A stretch of DNA of 6,021 nucleotides from DAOVDI01 sp965373045. GTDB lineage: Bacteria; Acidobacteriota; Aminicenantia; Aminicenantales; Aminicenantaceae. The position numbers and the translations under genes are program-made. The notes under the pieces are model-generated. The model made no database searches. It had not been told where the DNA came from and saw only the letters and a list, made by a program, of their open reading frames with translations. The stretch spans positions 1 through 6,021 of the forward strand of contig CBDVEQ010000158.1 of the NCBI GenBank assembly GCA_965373045.1, given 5' to 3'. Below, in pieces: positions 1 to 6,021 of the stretch (within the stretch, counting starts at the first letter, position 1; every line of letters starts with the position of its first letter).

Positions 1-1831
1 GACAGGCTCCAGTATTGAGCAGTCCAAGAGGCATGGTTGTGATAAAATCGGAGAACCGTCCCCAGCCTAACTTAAGCACGTTTGCGCCGTCTCCTGTGAT
101 ATCAAAAGTCATTGAAAATCTGGGTGACAAGAAATCTCTGATTCCCCAGGACCAGAGCTTTTTTTTGTTGTTATCCAGATTGAGCTGGGTCTGGCTGCGC
201 AAGCCTGCCATAAATGTGAAACGGCCGACTCGGATCTTGTCCTTAAAAAACAGGCCGAATCCCCGGGAGGAATTGATGAAGTCAAAGACACCGTATTCGT
301 AAAAGAAAGTTGGGGTGCGCTGTTGATCCTTCCAGCTCGAAAAATAATATTTTGTACCGGCATCGAATCCATTGTCGGGAAACAGATCCTCATTTTCCCC
401 GCTGAAGTCCACCCCGAACCTGGAGGAGATGGAATAATATTCCAGTCCAAGGACGATCTCATGCGAGCCCAGGGTTTCCGAGTCAAAATACTTGGTTATT
501 TTGACGTTCAAGTCCAGCCTTTTCTGATCGTCGATAACATTGCCATAGGAATTATTGATATTCCGGCCCAGGTCTTCGATGTAATACATAGCCGGTCCAA
601 GATCCTCGTCGATCGGGTATTCAAATCCTTCCCGTGAGATCTGGCCCAATCCTGCTTCGATGAATGTGCTGGAATTCAGAATACCTTTGTAGTTGAGACG
701 GAAGATCTTGTCGGAAAAGGTTTTTTCAGTAAATAATTCCGGAATGCCGATTCCACCCTTCTGGCCCAAAGACGTCTGGTAAATACCTGTCAGCGAAAGG
801 CTGTGGTTGGTGTTAAGCGCAAAGCTTAATTTTGTAAAGAGGTTATTGACCCGGATGGTTTTGTTTCCTCCTGGCACAAACAGATAATCAACAACAGTGT
901 CGCGTGTCTGATTGGAATCGCTGAACACGTTGTTGGAAATAAAAAACCAGAGTTTGTCTTTTATGACCGGGCCCCCTAGGTTGAAATACCAATTATAGTT
1001 GGAAAAGTATTCCGGTTCACTTACAACAGATAACTGATCCTGCCGTCCGGCCTGGAGCTTTTTGTCCATAAAGACGAGGGAGAATTCGCCTGAAAAATCA
1101 TTGCTGCCGCTTCTGGTAACCATATTGATGATCCCGCCATAGGCAGATCCATATTCAGGGCTGAAAGGGTCTGAAATGACCTGGATCTCGTCAATGGAAT
1201 CGAAATTAATCCGGACGCCTGAATTTTTCAGCCGGACCCCGCTGATAGAAAGCCCATCTACGATCCAGTTGTTGCCTTCTTCGCCTTCCCCGCGAAAGCT
1301 AGGCTGCCCTTCTGTCCCTGTTCCTCTGCGTGTGTTCACTCTGACTCCTGTCACTCCGGGAATGAACTTGATGAGGTCGACGATAGTGCGGTTCTGCACC
1401 GGGAGCTTTTCAAGGTCTTCCCTACTGATGTGATAACTGGTATCCGTAGAAGTTATGTCGATCAGGGGAGTCGGGGCAGAGACAGTGATCTCCTCCTTGA
1501 CCTCGGAAAGGTTGAAGATTATGGTCAGGAAAGTGGTACTTCCGAGCCGGACGATGATGTTTTTTTGGATAACTGACTGAAAATCCGCAAATTTGGTTGT
1601 CAGGGAATAGGTCCCCACAGGCAGTAGCGGAAAAAGGAACCGGCCGTTTTTTCCGGAGACCACGATCCGTGTCCCTTGAAGATTCGGACTCCGGGCCGTG
1701 ATCTCAACTCCCTGCAGGGTTTCACCCTGTTCATCGATGACTTTTCCTTCGATCCTTCCTGTTTCCTTTGCTGCTGCCGGAAAATAGAGCAGCAAAAGAG
1801 CCACAATAAGCCATAAATATTTTTTTTTCAT
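1..1831 (-). CDS. TonB-dependent outer-membrane receptor, Oar-like, with N-terminal carboxypeptidase-regulatory-like domain (3' end outside window)
   Basis: The frame stays open for 610 codons from the ATG at 1831 to the window edge without a stop or frameshift, so the C-terminal barrel is missing here. Residues 1-21 form a signal peptide (MKKK, a leucine-rich core, then AAA before KE). Residues 25-105 look like a carboxypeptidase-regulatory-like beta-sandwich (GRIEGKVIDEQGE, then NGRFLFPLLPVGTY). EEITVSA at 113-119 resembles a TonB box. Residues 120-242 are the plug, with VDLIKFIPGV, FRGEG, NNWIVDG and EYGSAYGGIINMVTRSGSN. Barrel strands rich in aromatic residues follow from about 245. Such receptors import a scarce ligand across the outer membrane using TonB-ExbBD energy; the ligand cannot be read from sequence. 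No SusD-like partner is visible, and the plug lacks what I would expect of a SusC protein. An in-frame ATG lies at 1837, but the GGGGA at 1838-1842 is well spaced only for 1831. The start is 41 bases after the kinase stop. Confidence 0.93.
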   Translation of the reverse strand, partial: MKKKYLWLIVALLLLYFPAAAKETGRIEGKVIDEQGETLQGVEITARSPNLQGTRIVVSGKNGRFLFPLLPVGTYSLTTKFADFQSVIQKNIIVRLGSTTFLTIIFNLSEVKEEITVSAPTPLIDITSTDTSYHISREDLEKLPVQNRTIVDLIKFIPGVTGVRVNTRRGTGTEGQPSFRGEGEEGNNWIVDGLSISGVRLKNSGVRINFDSIDEIQVISDPFSPEYGSAYGGIINMVTRSGSNDFSGEFSLVFMDKKLQAGRQDQLSVVSEPEYFSNYNWYFNLGGPVIKDKLWFFISNNVFSDSNQTRDTVVDYLFVPGGNKTIRVNNLFTKLSFALNTNHSLSLTGIYQTSLGQKGGIGIPELFTEKTFSDKIFRLNYKGILNSSTFIEAGLGQISREGFEYPIDEDLGPAMYYIEDLGRNINNSYGNVIDDQKRLDLNVKITKYFDSETLGSHEIVLGLEYYSISSRFGVDFSGENEDLFPDNGFDAGTKYYFSSWKDQQRTPTFFYEYGVFDFINSSRGFGLFFKDKIRVGRFTFMAGLRSQTQLNLDNNKKKLWSWGIRDFLSPRFSMTFDITGDGANVLKLGWGRFSDFITTMPLGLLNTGAC

Positions 1832-1837
1832 TTGCAT

Positions 1838-1842
1838 TCCCC
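1838..1842 (-). promoter_or_regulatory. Ribosome binding site of the TonB-dependent receptor
   Basis: The minus strand reads GGGGA followed by 6 bases and then ATG at 1831. The alternative in-frame ATG at 1837 directly abuts this motif, which is too close for normal initiation. The site therefore decides the start in favour of 1831, which also places the lysine run of the signal peptide right at the N-terminus. Confidence 0.55.
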
Positions 1843-1872
1843 AAAATTATTTATCCTGTCAATAAAGCAGGT

Positions 1873-2895
1873 TTAGATAAATTTTGCTTTGTGATCTCTA
1901 TATACCTTGAGTATTTCTTCGGGCGAAGCTGTTCCGGTTGTTCCTATCTTTTTTATGGTAACAGAAGAGGCAAGATTACCCATAATGGCAGCCTCTTTAG
2001 GATTAGCGCCTGCGGCAAGGGAAACTGCCATTGCAGCATGAAAGGAATCTCCTGCCCCGGCAATGTCTAAAGGAGGAAATGCCTTAAATCCTCTTATATG
2101 CTCTGTGCCATTTTTTTCAGCTAAAAGACAGCCTTCTGCACCAAGGGTCATAAAAACAAGCCTGGCTCCCATTTCAAGCATTTTATTGCCGGTTTTCTCC
2201 CTGCTTTTTAGAGTATCCATTCCCAAAGCACGGGCAGCTTCGATTTCATTTGGTTTCCATACCATATGTATGAAACGCTCAATTTTTGTTCTGGAATCTG
2301 CTGTAAAGACTATATTCTGTTTTCCTTCGCCATATTCAGCCGCAAGATAGGAGAGCCTGTCTATCAGGTCTTCGGTTATTACACCGTTTAACACTTGATC
2401 CCCTACGAGAACGCAGTCAAAACTATTGACTGCTTCCTCAAAAGCAGTATACAGTCTTTCAACAGTTTTCCTGTCAGGCGGGCTGGGTGTCAAAAAATCA
2501 TACCTCTCTCCTTCAAGTTGTGTTTCATAACCTTGCAGAACAGGTTTAAGGTATGCAGGCGTAAAGCGGTTTTTCTCCCATATAATTCCGGATGTATCAA
2601 ATTTAAAGCTTTTAAAAATATCCAAAAGTATCTTTCCGCGCCAGTCTTTGCCCAGGATAGAAAAAAGAGAGATATTACTCACACCTAAAGCAGAGAGATT
2701 GGCTGCTACATTAGCCATAGCGCCGCCAGAGTATATCTCTCTGACTACAGGACGGGTATAATACGGAGTTTCTCTTGAGAGCTCAGAGCGTTTCATGTCA
2801 ACATGCCAGTAGGCATCAATGCAGACATCTCCGATAATAGCTGCATGAATCCCTTTAATTTTTTCTAACAGTTTAAGAAGTCTCTGTCCTTCCAT
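1873..2895 (-). CDS. PfkB-family sugar kinase, HldE kinase-domain-like (possible heptose-phosphate kinase)
   Basis: This 340-residue cytoplasmic protein of the ribokinase/PfkB family should transfer phosphate from ATP to a sugar or sugar phosphate. Visible motifs are IIGDVCIDAYW at 20-30 (HldE has a GDVMLDRYW-type motif here), the glycine pair and NVA helix at 57-63 (GGAMANVAANL), KPNEIEA at 214-220 (compare the TPNLSEFEA-type motif of HldE), and the C-terminal PfkB signature DIAGAGDSF at 277-285 with D283 as the expected catalytic base. KIGTTGTASPEEI at 316-328 matches the end of the HldE kinase domain. The length equals the HldE kinase domain alone; the cytidylyltransferase-type domain that completes HldE is absent. 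The ATG lies 2 bases after the stop of the SIS gene, so the two are surely co-transcribed. Kinase family membership is secure; heptose-7-phosphate as substrate is inferred from motif similarity and from the GmhA-like neighbour. Another sugar phosphate remains possible. Confidence 0.93.
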   Translation of the reverse strand: MEGQRLLKLLEKIKGIHAAIIGDVCIDAYWHVDMKRSELSRETPYYTRPVVREIYSGGAMANVAANLSALGVSNISLFSILGKDWRGKILLDIFKSFKFDTSGIIWEKNRFTPAYLKPVLQGYETQLEGERYDFLTPSPPDRKTVERLYTAFEEAVNSFDCVLVGDQVLNGVITEDLIDRLSYLAAEYGEGKQNIVFTADSRTKIERFIHMVWKPNEIEAARALGMDTLKSREKTGNKMLEMGARLVFMTLGAEGCLLAEKNGTEHIRGFKAFPPLDIAGAGDSFHAAMAVSLAAGANPKEAAIMGNLASSVTIKKIGTTGTASPEEILKVYRDHKAKFI

Positions 2896-2897
2896 TT

Positions 2898-4541
2898 TTA
2901 AATCCCTGCTCTGTTTTCAAGCAGGTAAATGATATGCGAATAGTATTCTACAAACGTCTTTTTATGGTTACCCTGGATATAGAGGCCCTTTCCTTTAAAA
3001 GCATGAGGTATCCTCATGACAATGCTTTTAATATCCCTTCTGTAATAGCCTGGTTTTTCTTCATTATCCATATCTTTTAAATCTACATCAAACAGGTCAA
3101 ATACGGCTGTAACGATGCCGCGGGGCGGTTTTCCAATATTAGCTGCCATAGATACGGATTTAAGAAGTACTTCGGGCTGAGTAACTGCTCCGCCAATATC
3201 AATAATTATCCCACCATTTTTTAAACAGCTTGCCATCTGTGCAAAGATAGAAAAATCAACTCCGCAAGCATAGCCTTTTGCCTCAAAGAGGGAATTAGGA
3301 TGCTGGTCAACAATATCCGTTCCTATTGTGCCATGAATAGTGATCGGAATTTTATTTCTATATGCGGAATAGAATATGCTGTATTTCTTGTATGGAAATT
3401 CCAGCTTGCCGGCATTAGGATCACCTTTTAACCTGATATCTCCTGCAAGGATAGCGCCCAGGGCTTCGCCGGCTCCCATCTTTCTTTTAAAAGCTTCGAA
3501 ATAGGCGGAATTTATAACTATTGCAGTTTCTTCTGCAAAGCCGAAATTTCCTGTTGGGAGAGATTTTGATACTCTTTCACTTGTTCCACCGCAGATGGCA
3601 AGCTCAGTATCATGAATAGGGCAGGCGCCATTTCCTGCAATAAGGCTTATTATTCCCCGGTTTACAAGATCGATTAACAGGGGGCTGAAACCATTCTTAA
3701 GAAGATGTGCTCCCATCATTATGATGACAGGTTTTCGTTCCTTCCAATATTCAACTGTTTTTTCTGCAAGGAAGGCGATCTTTTTATTCTGTGCGGGTTG
3801 AACTTTTATATTTTTGGGATGTGAAAGTCTGTTAATGTCACTCCGATTTTTTCTGTCCAGTAATGAATATGTTTTTATTTTTGAAAAGTCAAACAGATCA
3901 AACCTTGTTTTATAAGGCCCTGTCAGTCTTCCCTTTTTCCCAAAGAGCGCTTCTTCGATACACATACAAAGGATATGATATACTTTTACATGATTTTCTT
4001 GGATCTGTGCTGTATCACCGCCAATAGTTTTTATGGATATATCTGCTTGACCGGAGAGAGGTTCTCCGGGATTACCTGTCAGAGAAACCGTTTTAACTCC
4101 GATCTGCCGGGCTGTTTGAAAAGCGTTTTGAATATTTTCGGCCCTGCCGCTTGTGGATATTCCCAGGAGCACATCGCCCTCTTTCCCGGAAGCAAAGAGC
4201 TCCTGCGCGAACTCTAATCCTTTCTGCTTGAAATCATTTCCGACAGCAGAATACAGAGCCGGATTATTTCCCAGCACCCAAACCGGAACTCCGGCTTGAA
4301 GACCCAGACTGCTCTTGATCAAGCCTGTTCGTTTGATCTTGAACGCCTTAAGAAGCTCTGCTGAAATATGAAGGGCATCGCTCATACTCCCCCCGTTTCC
4401 GGCAATATAGAGTTTATTCCCTTTTTCAAAAGTCCTGCAAATAAGATCTATAGCTTCCTTAATCTTTTTCTCTGCTTTTTTAAACTCTGGGTTCTTGTTT
4501 ATCAATTCTTCAATAATCTGGTTTTCATTCATCGTTTTCAT
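2898..4541 (-). CDS. Fusion protein: GmhA-like SIS sugar isomerase domain plus deoxyhypusine-synthase-like domain
   Basis: The 547-residue protein has two parts. Residues 10-200 are a SIS domain of GmhA type: GNGGS at 48-52, ALHISAEL at 56-63, VGNDF at 100-104, GDVLLGISTSG at 122-132 and QENHVKVYH at 181-189. H58, E62, Q181 and H189 correspond to the metal and catalytic residues His61, Glu65, Gln172 and His180 of E. coli GmhA, so an isomerase acting on a ketose phosphate such as sedoheptulose 7-phosphate is plausible. A variable, Lys/Arg-rich linker covers about 200-245. Residues 250-547 resemble deoxyhypusine synthase: MMGAHLLKNG at 275-284, IAGNGACPIHD at 301-311, GFAEET at 334-339, HGTIGTDIVDQHP at 403-415, DIGGAVTQPEVLLK at 448-461 and GNHKKTF at 524-530. 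No EAVSWGK-type catalytic lysine motif is seen, so this half is probably not a true deoxyhypusine synthase and its reaction is unknown. An upstream in-frame TTG at 4559 is less likely than ATG 4541, which has a good ribosome binding site. The SIS assignment is firm; the second is from remembered motifs. Confidence 0.9.
   Translation of the reverse strand: MKTMNENQIIEELINKNPEFKKAEKKIKEAIDLICRTFEKGNKLYIAGNGGSMSDALHISAELLKAFKIKRTGLIKSSLGLQAGVPVWVLGNNPALYSAVGNDFKQKGLEFAQELFASGKEGDVLLGISTSGRAENIQNAFQTARQIGVKTVSLTGNPGEPLSGQADISIKTIGGDTAQIQENHVKVYHILCMCIEEALFGKKGRLTGPYKTRFDLFDFSKIKTYSLLDRKNRSDINRLSHPKNIKVQPAQNKKIAFLAEKTVEYWKERKPVIIMMGAHLLKNGFSPLLIDLVNRGIISLIAGNGACPIHDTELAICGGTSERVSKSLPTGNFGFAEETAIVINSAYFEAFKRKMGAGEALGAILAGDIRLKGDPNAGKLEFPYKKYSIFYSAYRNKIPITIHGTIGTDIVDQHPNSLFEAKGYACGVDFSIFAQMASCLKNGGIIIDIGGAVTQPEVLLKSVSMAANIGKPPRGIVTAVFDLFDVDLKDMDNEEKPGYYRRDIKSIVMRIPHAFKGKGLYIQGNHKKTFVEYYSHIIYLLENRAGI
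2903..2907 (-). promoter_or_regulatory. Ribosome binding site of the PfkB kinase inside the end of the SIS gene
   Basis: The minus strand reads AGGGA, then 7 bases, then ATG at 2895. The motif lies in the last codons of the upstream gene, whose TAA stop (2900-2898) is separated from the ATG by two A residues. This layout favours translational coupling, so the two proteins are probably made in linked amounts. Confidence 0.6.
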
Positions 4542-4694
4542 GAAAATTATCCTTATCAACCGTGTGTTTTATTGTTTGTAATCCTTTAGTTCTAAAAATC
4601 TCCCTTTAATTGCGGCTATGAAAAATGATACAGTAATTCTACTTGAAAATAAATGAAATTCCAATTGGAGTTAGGCCTATTCCCGTTCCAGTTC
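4542..4694 (-). other. Intergenic region between the MFS gene and the SIS fusion gene, likely promoter region
   Basis: This is the longest non-coding stretch (153 bases) and is A+T-rich. Near the MFS end it holds two short perfect palindromes, TCCAATTGGA at 4660-4669 and TAGGCCTA at 4672-4679, which could bind a dimeric regulator or be chance. A weak sigma-70-like promoter can be drawn on the minus strand: TTTATT (4648-4653), a 17-base spacer and TATCAT (4625-4630). The -10 box matches 5 of 6 consensus positions but the -35 box only 3, so the promoter is tentative. I see no GC-rich hairpin followed by a T run, so nothing shows that MFS transcription ends here, and read-through into the SIS gene is possible. 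No open frame or RNA gene is recognisable. Confidence 0.4.
4549..4554 (-). promoter_or_regulatory. Ribosome binding site deciding the start of the SIS fusion gene
   Basis: The minus strand reads AAGGAT, then 7 bases, then ATG at 4541. The in-frame TTG at 4559 would lie upstream of this motif and itself has no purine-rich motif at a suitable distance: the nearest, AAAGG at 4586-4590, is about 26 bases away. A third in-frame ATG at 4532 is spaced too far. The start at 4541 is therefore preferred, giving MKTMNENQ as the N-terminus. Confidence 0.65.
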
Positions 4695-6021
4695 TCATTC
4701 CCTTTGAACATTAAGCTCAATGGGTTTATAGCCTCCCTTGGTTCTGAAGTAAAATATCAAGATGAGATAGCAGGCTAACATAATGGCAGGAAAGATTGCT
4801 ACCGTCAAAAGCGCGTTTTTCTTGGCCGAACTGACGACCGTATCGACAACCTGTTTTTCGTCCTGATTGAGAGCTGCCAGTTTATCCTGGTCGACCGTCT
4901 GGTATTTGCCAAAGATGCTGACCTTCTCCACTGCAGCCACTCTGCTGTGAATAGCCGGGTTTTGAGCGAGCAGCTCGCTATCGATCTGCCGGTCCTGAAT
5001 ATTACCAAGAAATACAGCCCCGATCACTCCCACGCTCAACATGCCCATCCCAGCGATCAAATTTATAGTCAGTGCACCACCTTTAGGAAATCGTTCGGCT
5101 GTAACTCCCAGCATGGTCGGCCAAAAGAATGCCTTTCCAAAAGCGTAGATCGTCGCTGCGAAAAAAATCATAATGCCTGCTGCCATGGACATAAAAACAA
5201 GGCCGACTACAGCGATAGCGCTGCAAACAGCTAATAATCCCAAAGGAGAAAGCTTGCGAACAATCGGCCCGGACAGGAAGCGCAGAACCATCATGATGAA
5301 TGCGGTATAGATCAAGACCCAGGCGGGCTGCAGTCCCATTTTTCCCATTACAGGTGTAACAAGCTCGGTGATCCAGCTGTCTGTTCCCAATTCGGTCGTG
5401 GCCAGCGGCAGCATGATCAACAAAAGGAAAATAAACATGGGATGTCCCAGGGATCGCACATAAATTGCATAAGCGATGATAAGAACAGCAGCGACAACGA
5501 CCATGATTAGAAGAGACCAATGAAAGATACGGCCGATCTCTGCGATCATGATGCTTACAACCAGCACAGCGCCGATTATCCCTGTCTCCTGGAGCATGGC
5601 CTTATAGGAGATGCCTGCTTTGACACGTTCTTGAACCGGGAATTTGGCCCGAATCATCATCAATCCGTAAATAACCGCTGGTAACAGGACCAATCCTACC
5701 TTCCATCTCCAATCCAATCCAGGCATCAGGATTAAGATCAGCAGTCCTCCCAAAACCATTCCTCCGGGCCAGCCGGCATGAAGAATATTCAGCCATTTGG
5801 TTTTTTCCTTGGAATATACAGTAGCTACGACAGGGTTGATCACTGCCTCTACAGTGCCGTTTCCTATAGCGAGGATAAAAGTTCCCCAATAGAGCATTTG
5901 GTAGCCGGTTGCAAAGATTGTGATAATGGCTGATGCAACATGACAGACGAATCCAAAGGTTAACGCCCTTCCATAGCCGATTTTGTCAATGACCAGGCTG
6001 AATAAGATGATGCTGAGAGCA
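4695..6021 (-). CDS. MFS transporter of unknown substrate, N-terminus outside window
   Basis: An open frame of 441 codons plus stop runs in from the window edge; the first ATG visible (5897) is internal. The visible part begins at the end of helix 2 and shows the MFS loop 2-3 motif as VIDKIGYGRAL at residues 10-20. Hydrophobic segments lie at about 20-40, 42-65, 87-104, 108-123, 147-166, 169-188, 194-211, 233-249, 262-282, 286-305, 315-340 and 404-425. With two missing helices this gives 14, two more than the usual 12. TTELGTDSWI near 208-217 and FFWPTMLG near 298-305 are features I recall from MFS carriers of Planctomycetes and Acidobacteriota often annotated as sugar or nucleoside transporters. 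A charged stretch of about 60 residues (340-401) precedes the last helix and should face the periplasm. The protein ends soon after GGYKPIEL. Inner-membrane carrier function is secure; the substrate is not readable. Confidence 0.92.
   Translation of the reverse strand, partial: ALSIILFSLVIDKIGYGRALTFGFVCHVASAIITIFATGYQMLYWGTFILAIGNGTVEAVINPVVATVYSKEKTKWLNILHAGWPGGMVLGGLLILILMPGLDWRWKVGLVLLPAVIYGLMMIRAKFPVQERVKAGISYKAMLQETGIIGAVLVVSIMIAEIGRIFHWSLLIMVVVAAVLIIAYAIYVRSLGHPMFIFLLLIMLPLATTELGTDSWITELVTPVMGKMGLQPAWVLIYTAFIMMVLRFLSGPIVRKLSPLGLLAVCSAIAVVGLVFMSMAAGIMIFFAATIYAFGKAFFWPTMLGVTAERFPKGGALTINLIAGMGMLSVGVIGAVFLGNIQDRQIDSELLAQNPAIHSRVAAVEKVSIFGKYQTVDQDKLAALNQDEKQVVDTVVSSAKKNALLTVAIFPAIMLACYLILIFYFRTKGGYKPIELNVQRE

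Noticed and set aside
323..637. Open frame of 104 codons on the plus strand
   Set aside because: It lies antisense to the receptor gene, whose frame encodes clear barrel sequence throughout. The plus-strand product has no recognisable motif and no good ribosome binding site.
1..1831. Receptor as a SusC-type glycan importer
   Set aside because: The carboxypeptidase-regulatory-like domain is shared with SusC, but the plug motifs fit the Oar-like receptors of Acidobacteriota better, and no SusD gene is visible. The downstream side is outside the window, so this is not fully excluded.
1857..1862. Perfect TTGACA hexamer on the minus strand just before the receptor gene, as a possible -35 box
   Set aside because: The hexamer 17 bases further on reads GAATGC, which is not a -10 box, and the ATG is only 25 bases downstream of TTGACA, leaving no room for a normal promoter plus leader.
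1863..1890. Inverted repeat AAAGCA ... TGCTTT around the kinase stop, as a possible terminator
   Set aside because: The stem is only 6 pairs and A+T-rich, the loop is about 15 bases, and no run of T follows it on the minus strand.
4542..4559. TTG start at 4559 adding six residues to the SIS fusion protein
   Set aside because: The AAGGAT ribosome binding motif lies inside this extension and is correctly spaced for the ATG at 4541. GmhA proteins need no such extension.
5083..5520. Open frame of 145 codons on the minus strand in another frame of the MFS gene
   Set aside because: Its product is rich in Cys, His and Arg with no membrane or domain pattern, typical of an out-of-frame reading of a hydrophobic transporter.

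Overview
This window carries four genes, all read from the minus strand. In order of transcription (right to left) they are: the C-terminal part of a multi-pass MFS transporter (6021 to 4695, 5' end outside the window); a two-domain protein joining a GmhA-like sugar-phosphate isomerase (SIS) domain to a deoxyhypusine-synthase-like domain (4541 to 2898); a PfkB-family sugar kinase resembling the kinase half of HldE (2895 to 1873); and the N-terminal two thirds or so of a TonB-dependent outer-membrane receptor (1831 to 1, 3' end outside the window). No RNA gene, insertion sequence, CRISPR array or clear rho-independent terminator was seen. No stretch longer than 300 bases lacks a gene; the longest is the 153-base gap before the SIS gene.

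The receptor has a signal peptide, a carboxypeptidase-regulatory-like domain, a plug and the start of a barrel, so the organism has a Gram-negative envelope. This Oar-like layout, with plug motifs of the type EYGSAYGGIINMVTRSGSN, is common in Acidobacteriota and Candidatus Aminicenantes. The MFS protein resembles forms I recall from Planctomycetes, Acidobacteriota and relatives. An Acidobacteriota or Aminicenantes-type bacterium is my best guess from remembered protein style, not from a search.

The most interesting part is the central gene pair. The SIS domain keeps all four residues known for metal binding and catalysis in GmhA (H58, E62, Q181, H189), and the kinase next to it, only 2 bases downstream, looks like a heptose-phosphate kinase. 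Together they resemble the first two steps of ADP-heptose synthesis (sedoheptulose-7-P to heptose-7-P to heptose-1,7-bisphosphate). The isomerase is fused, however, to a second domain of about 300 residues that looks like the NAD-binding fold of deoxyhypusine synthase but has no recognisable catalytic-lysine motif. No heptose pathway I know of needs such a domain. The pair is also clearly more A+T-rich than the two genes flanking it, so it may be a separately acquired cassette.

The outer-membrane receptor and inner-membrane carrier around the pair suggest, but do not prove, a link to uptake of a small molecule. The receptor begins 41 bases after the kinase stop with its own ribosome binding site, so it could be co-transcribed with the pair. 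The 153-base gap after the MFS gene is the likeliest place for the promoter of the pair.
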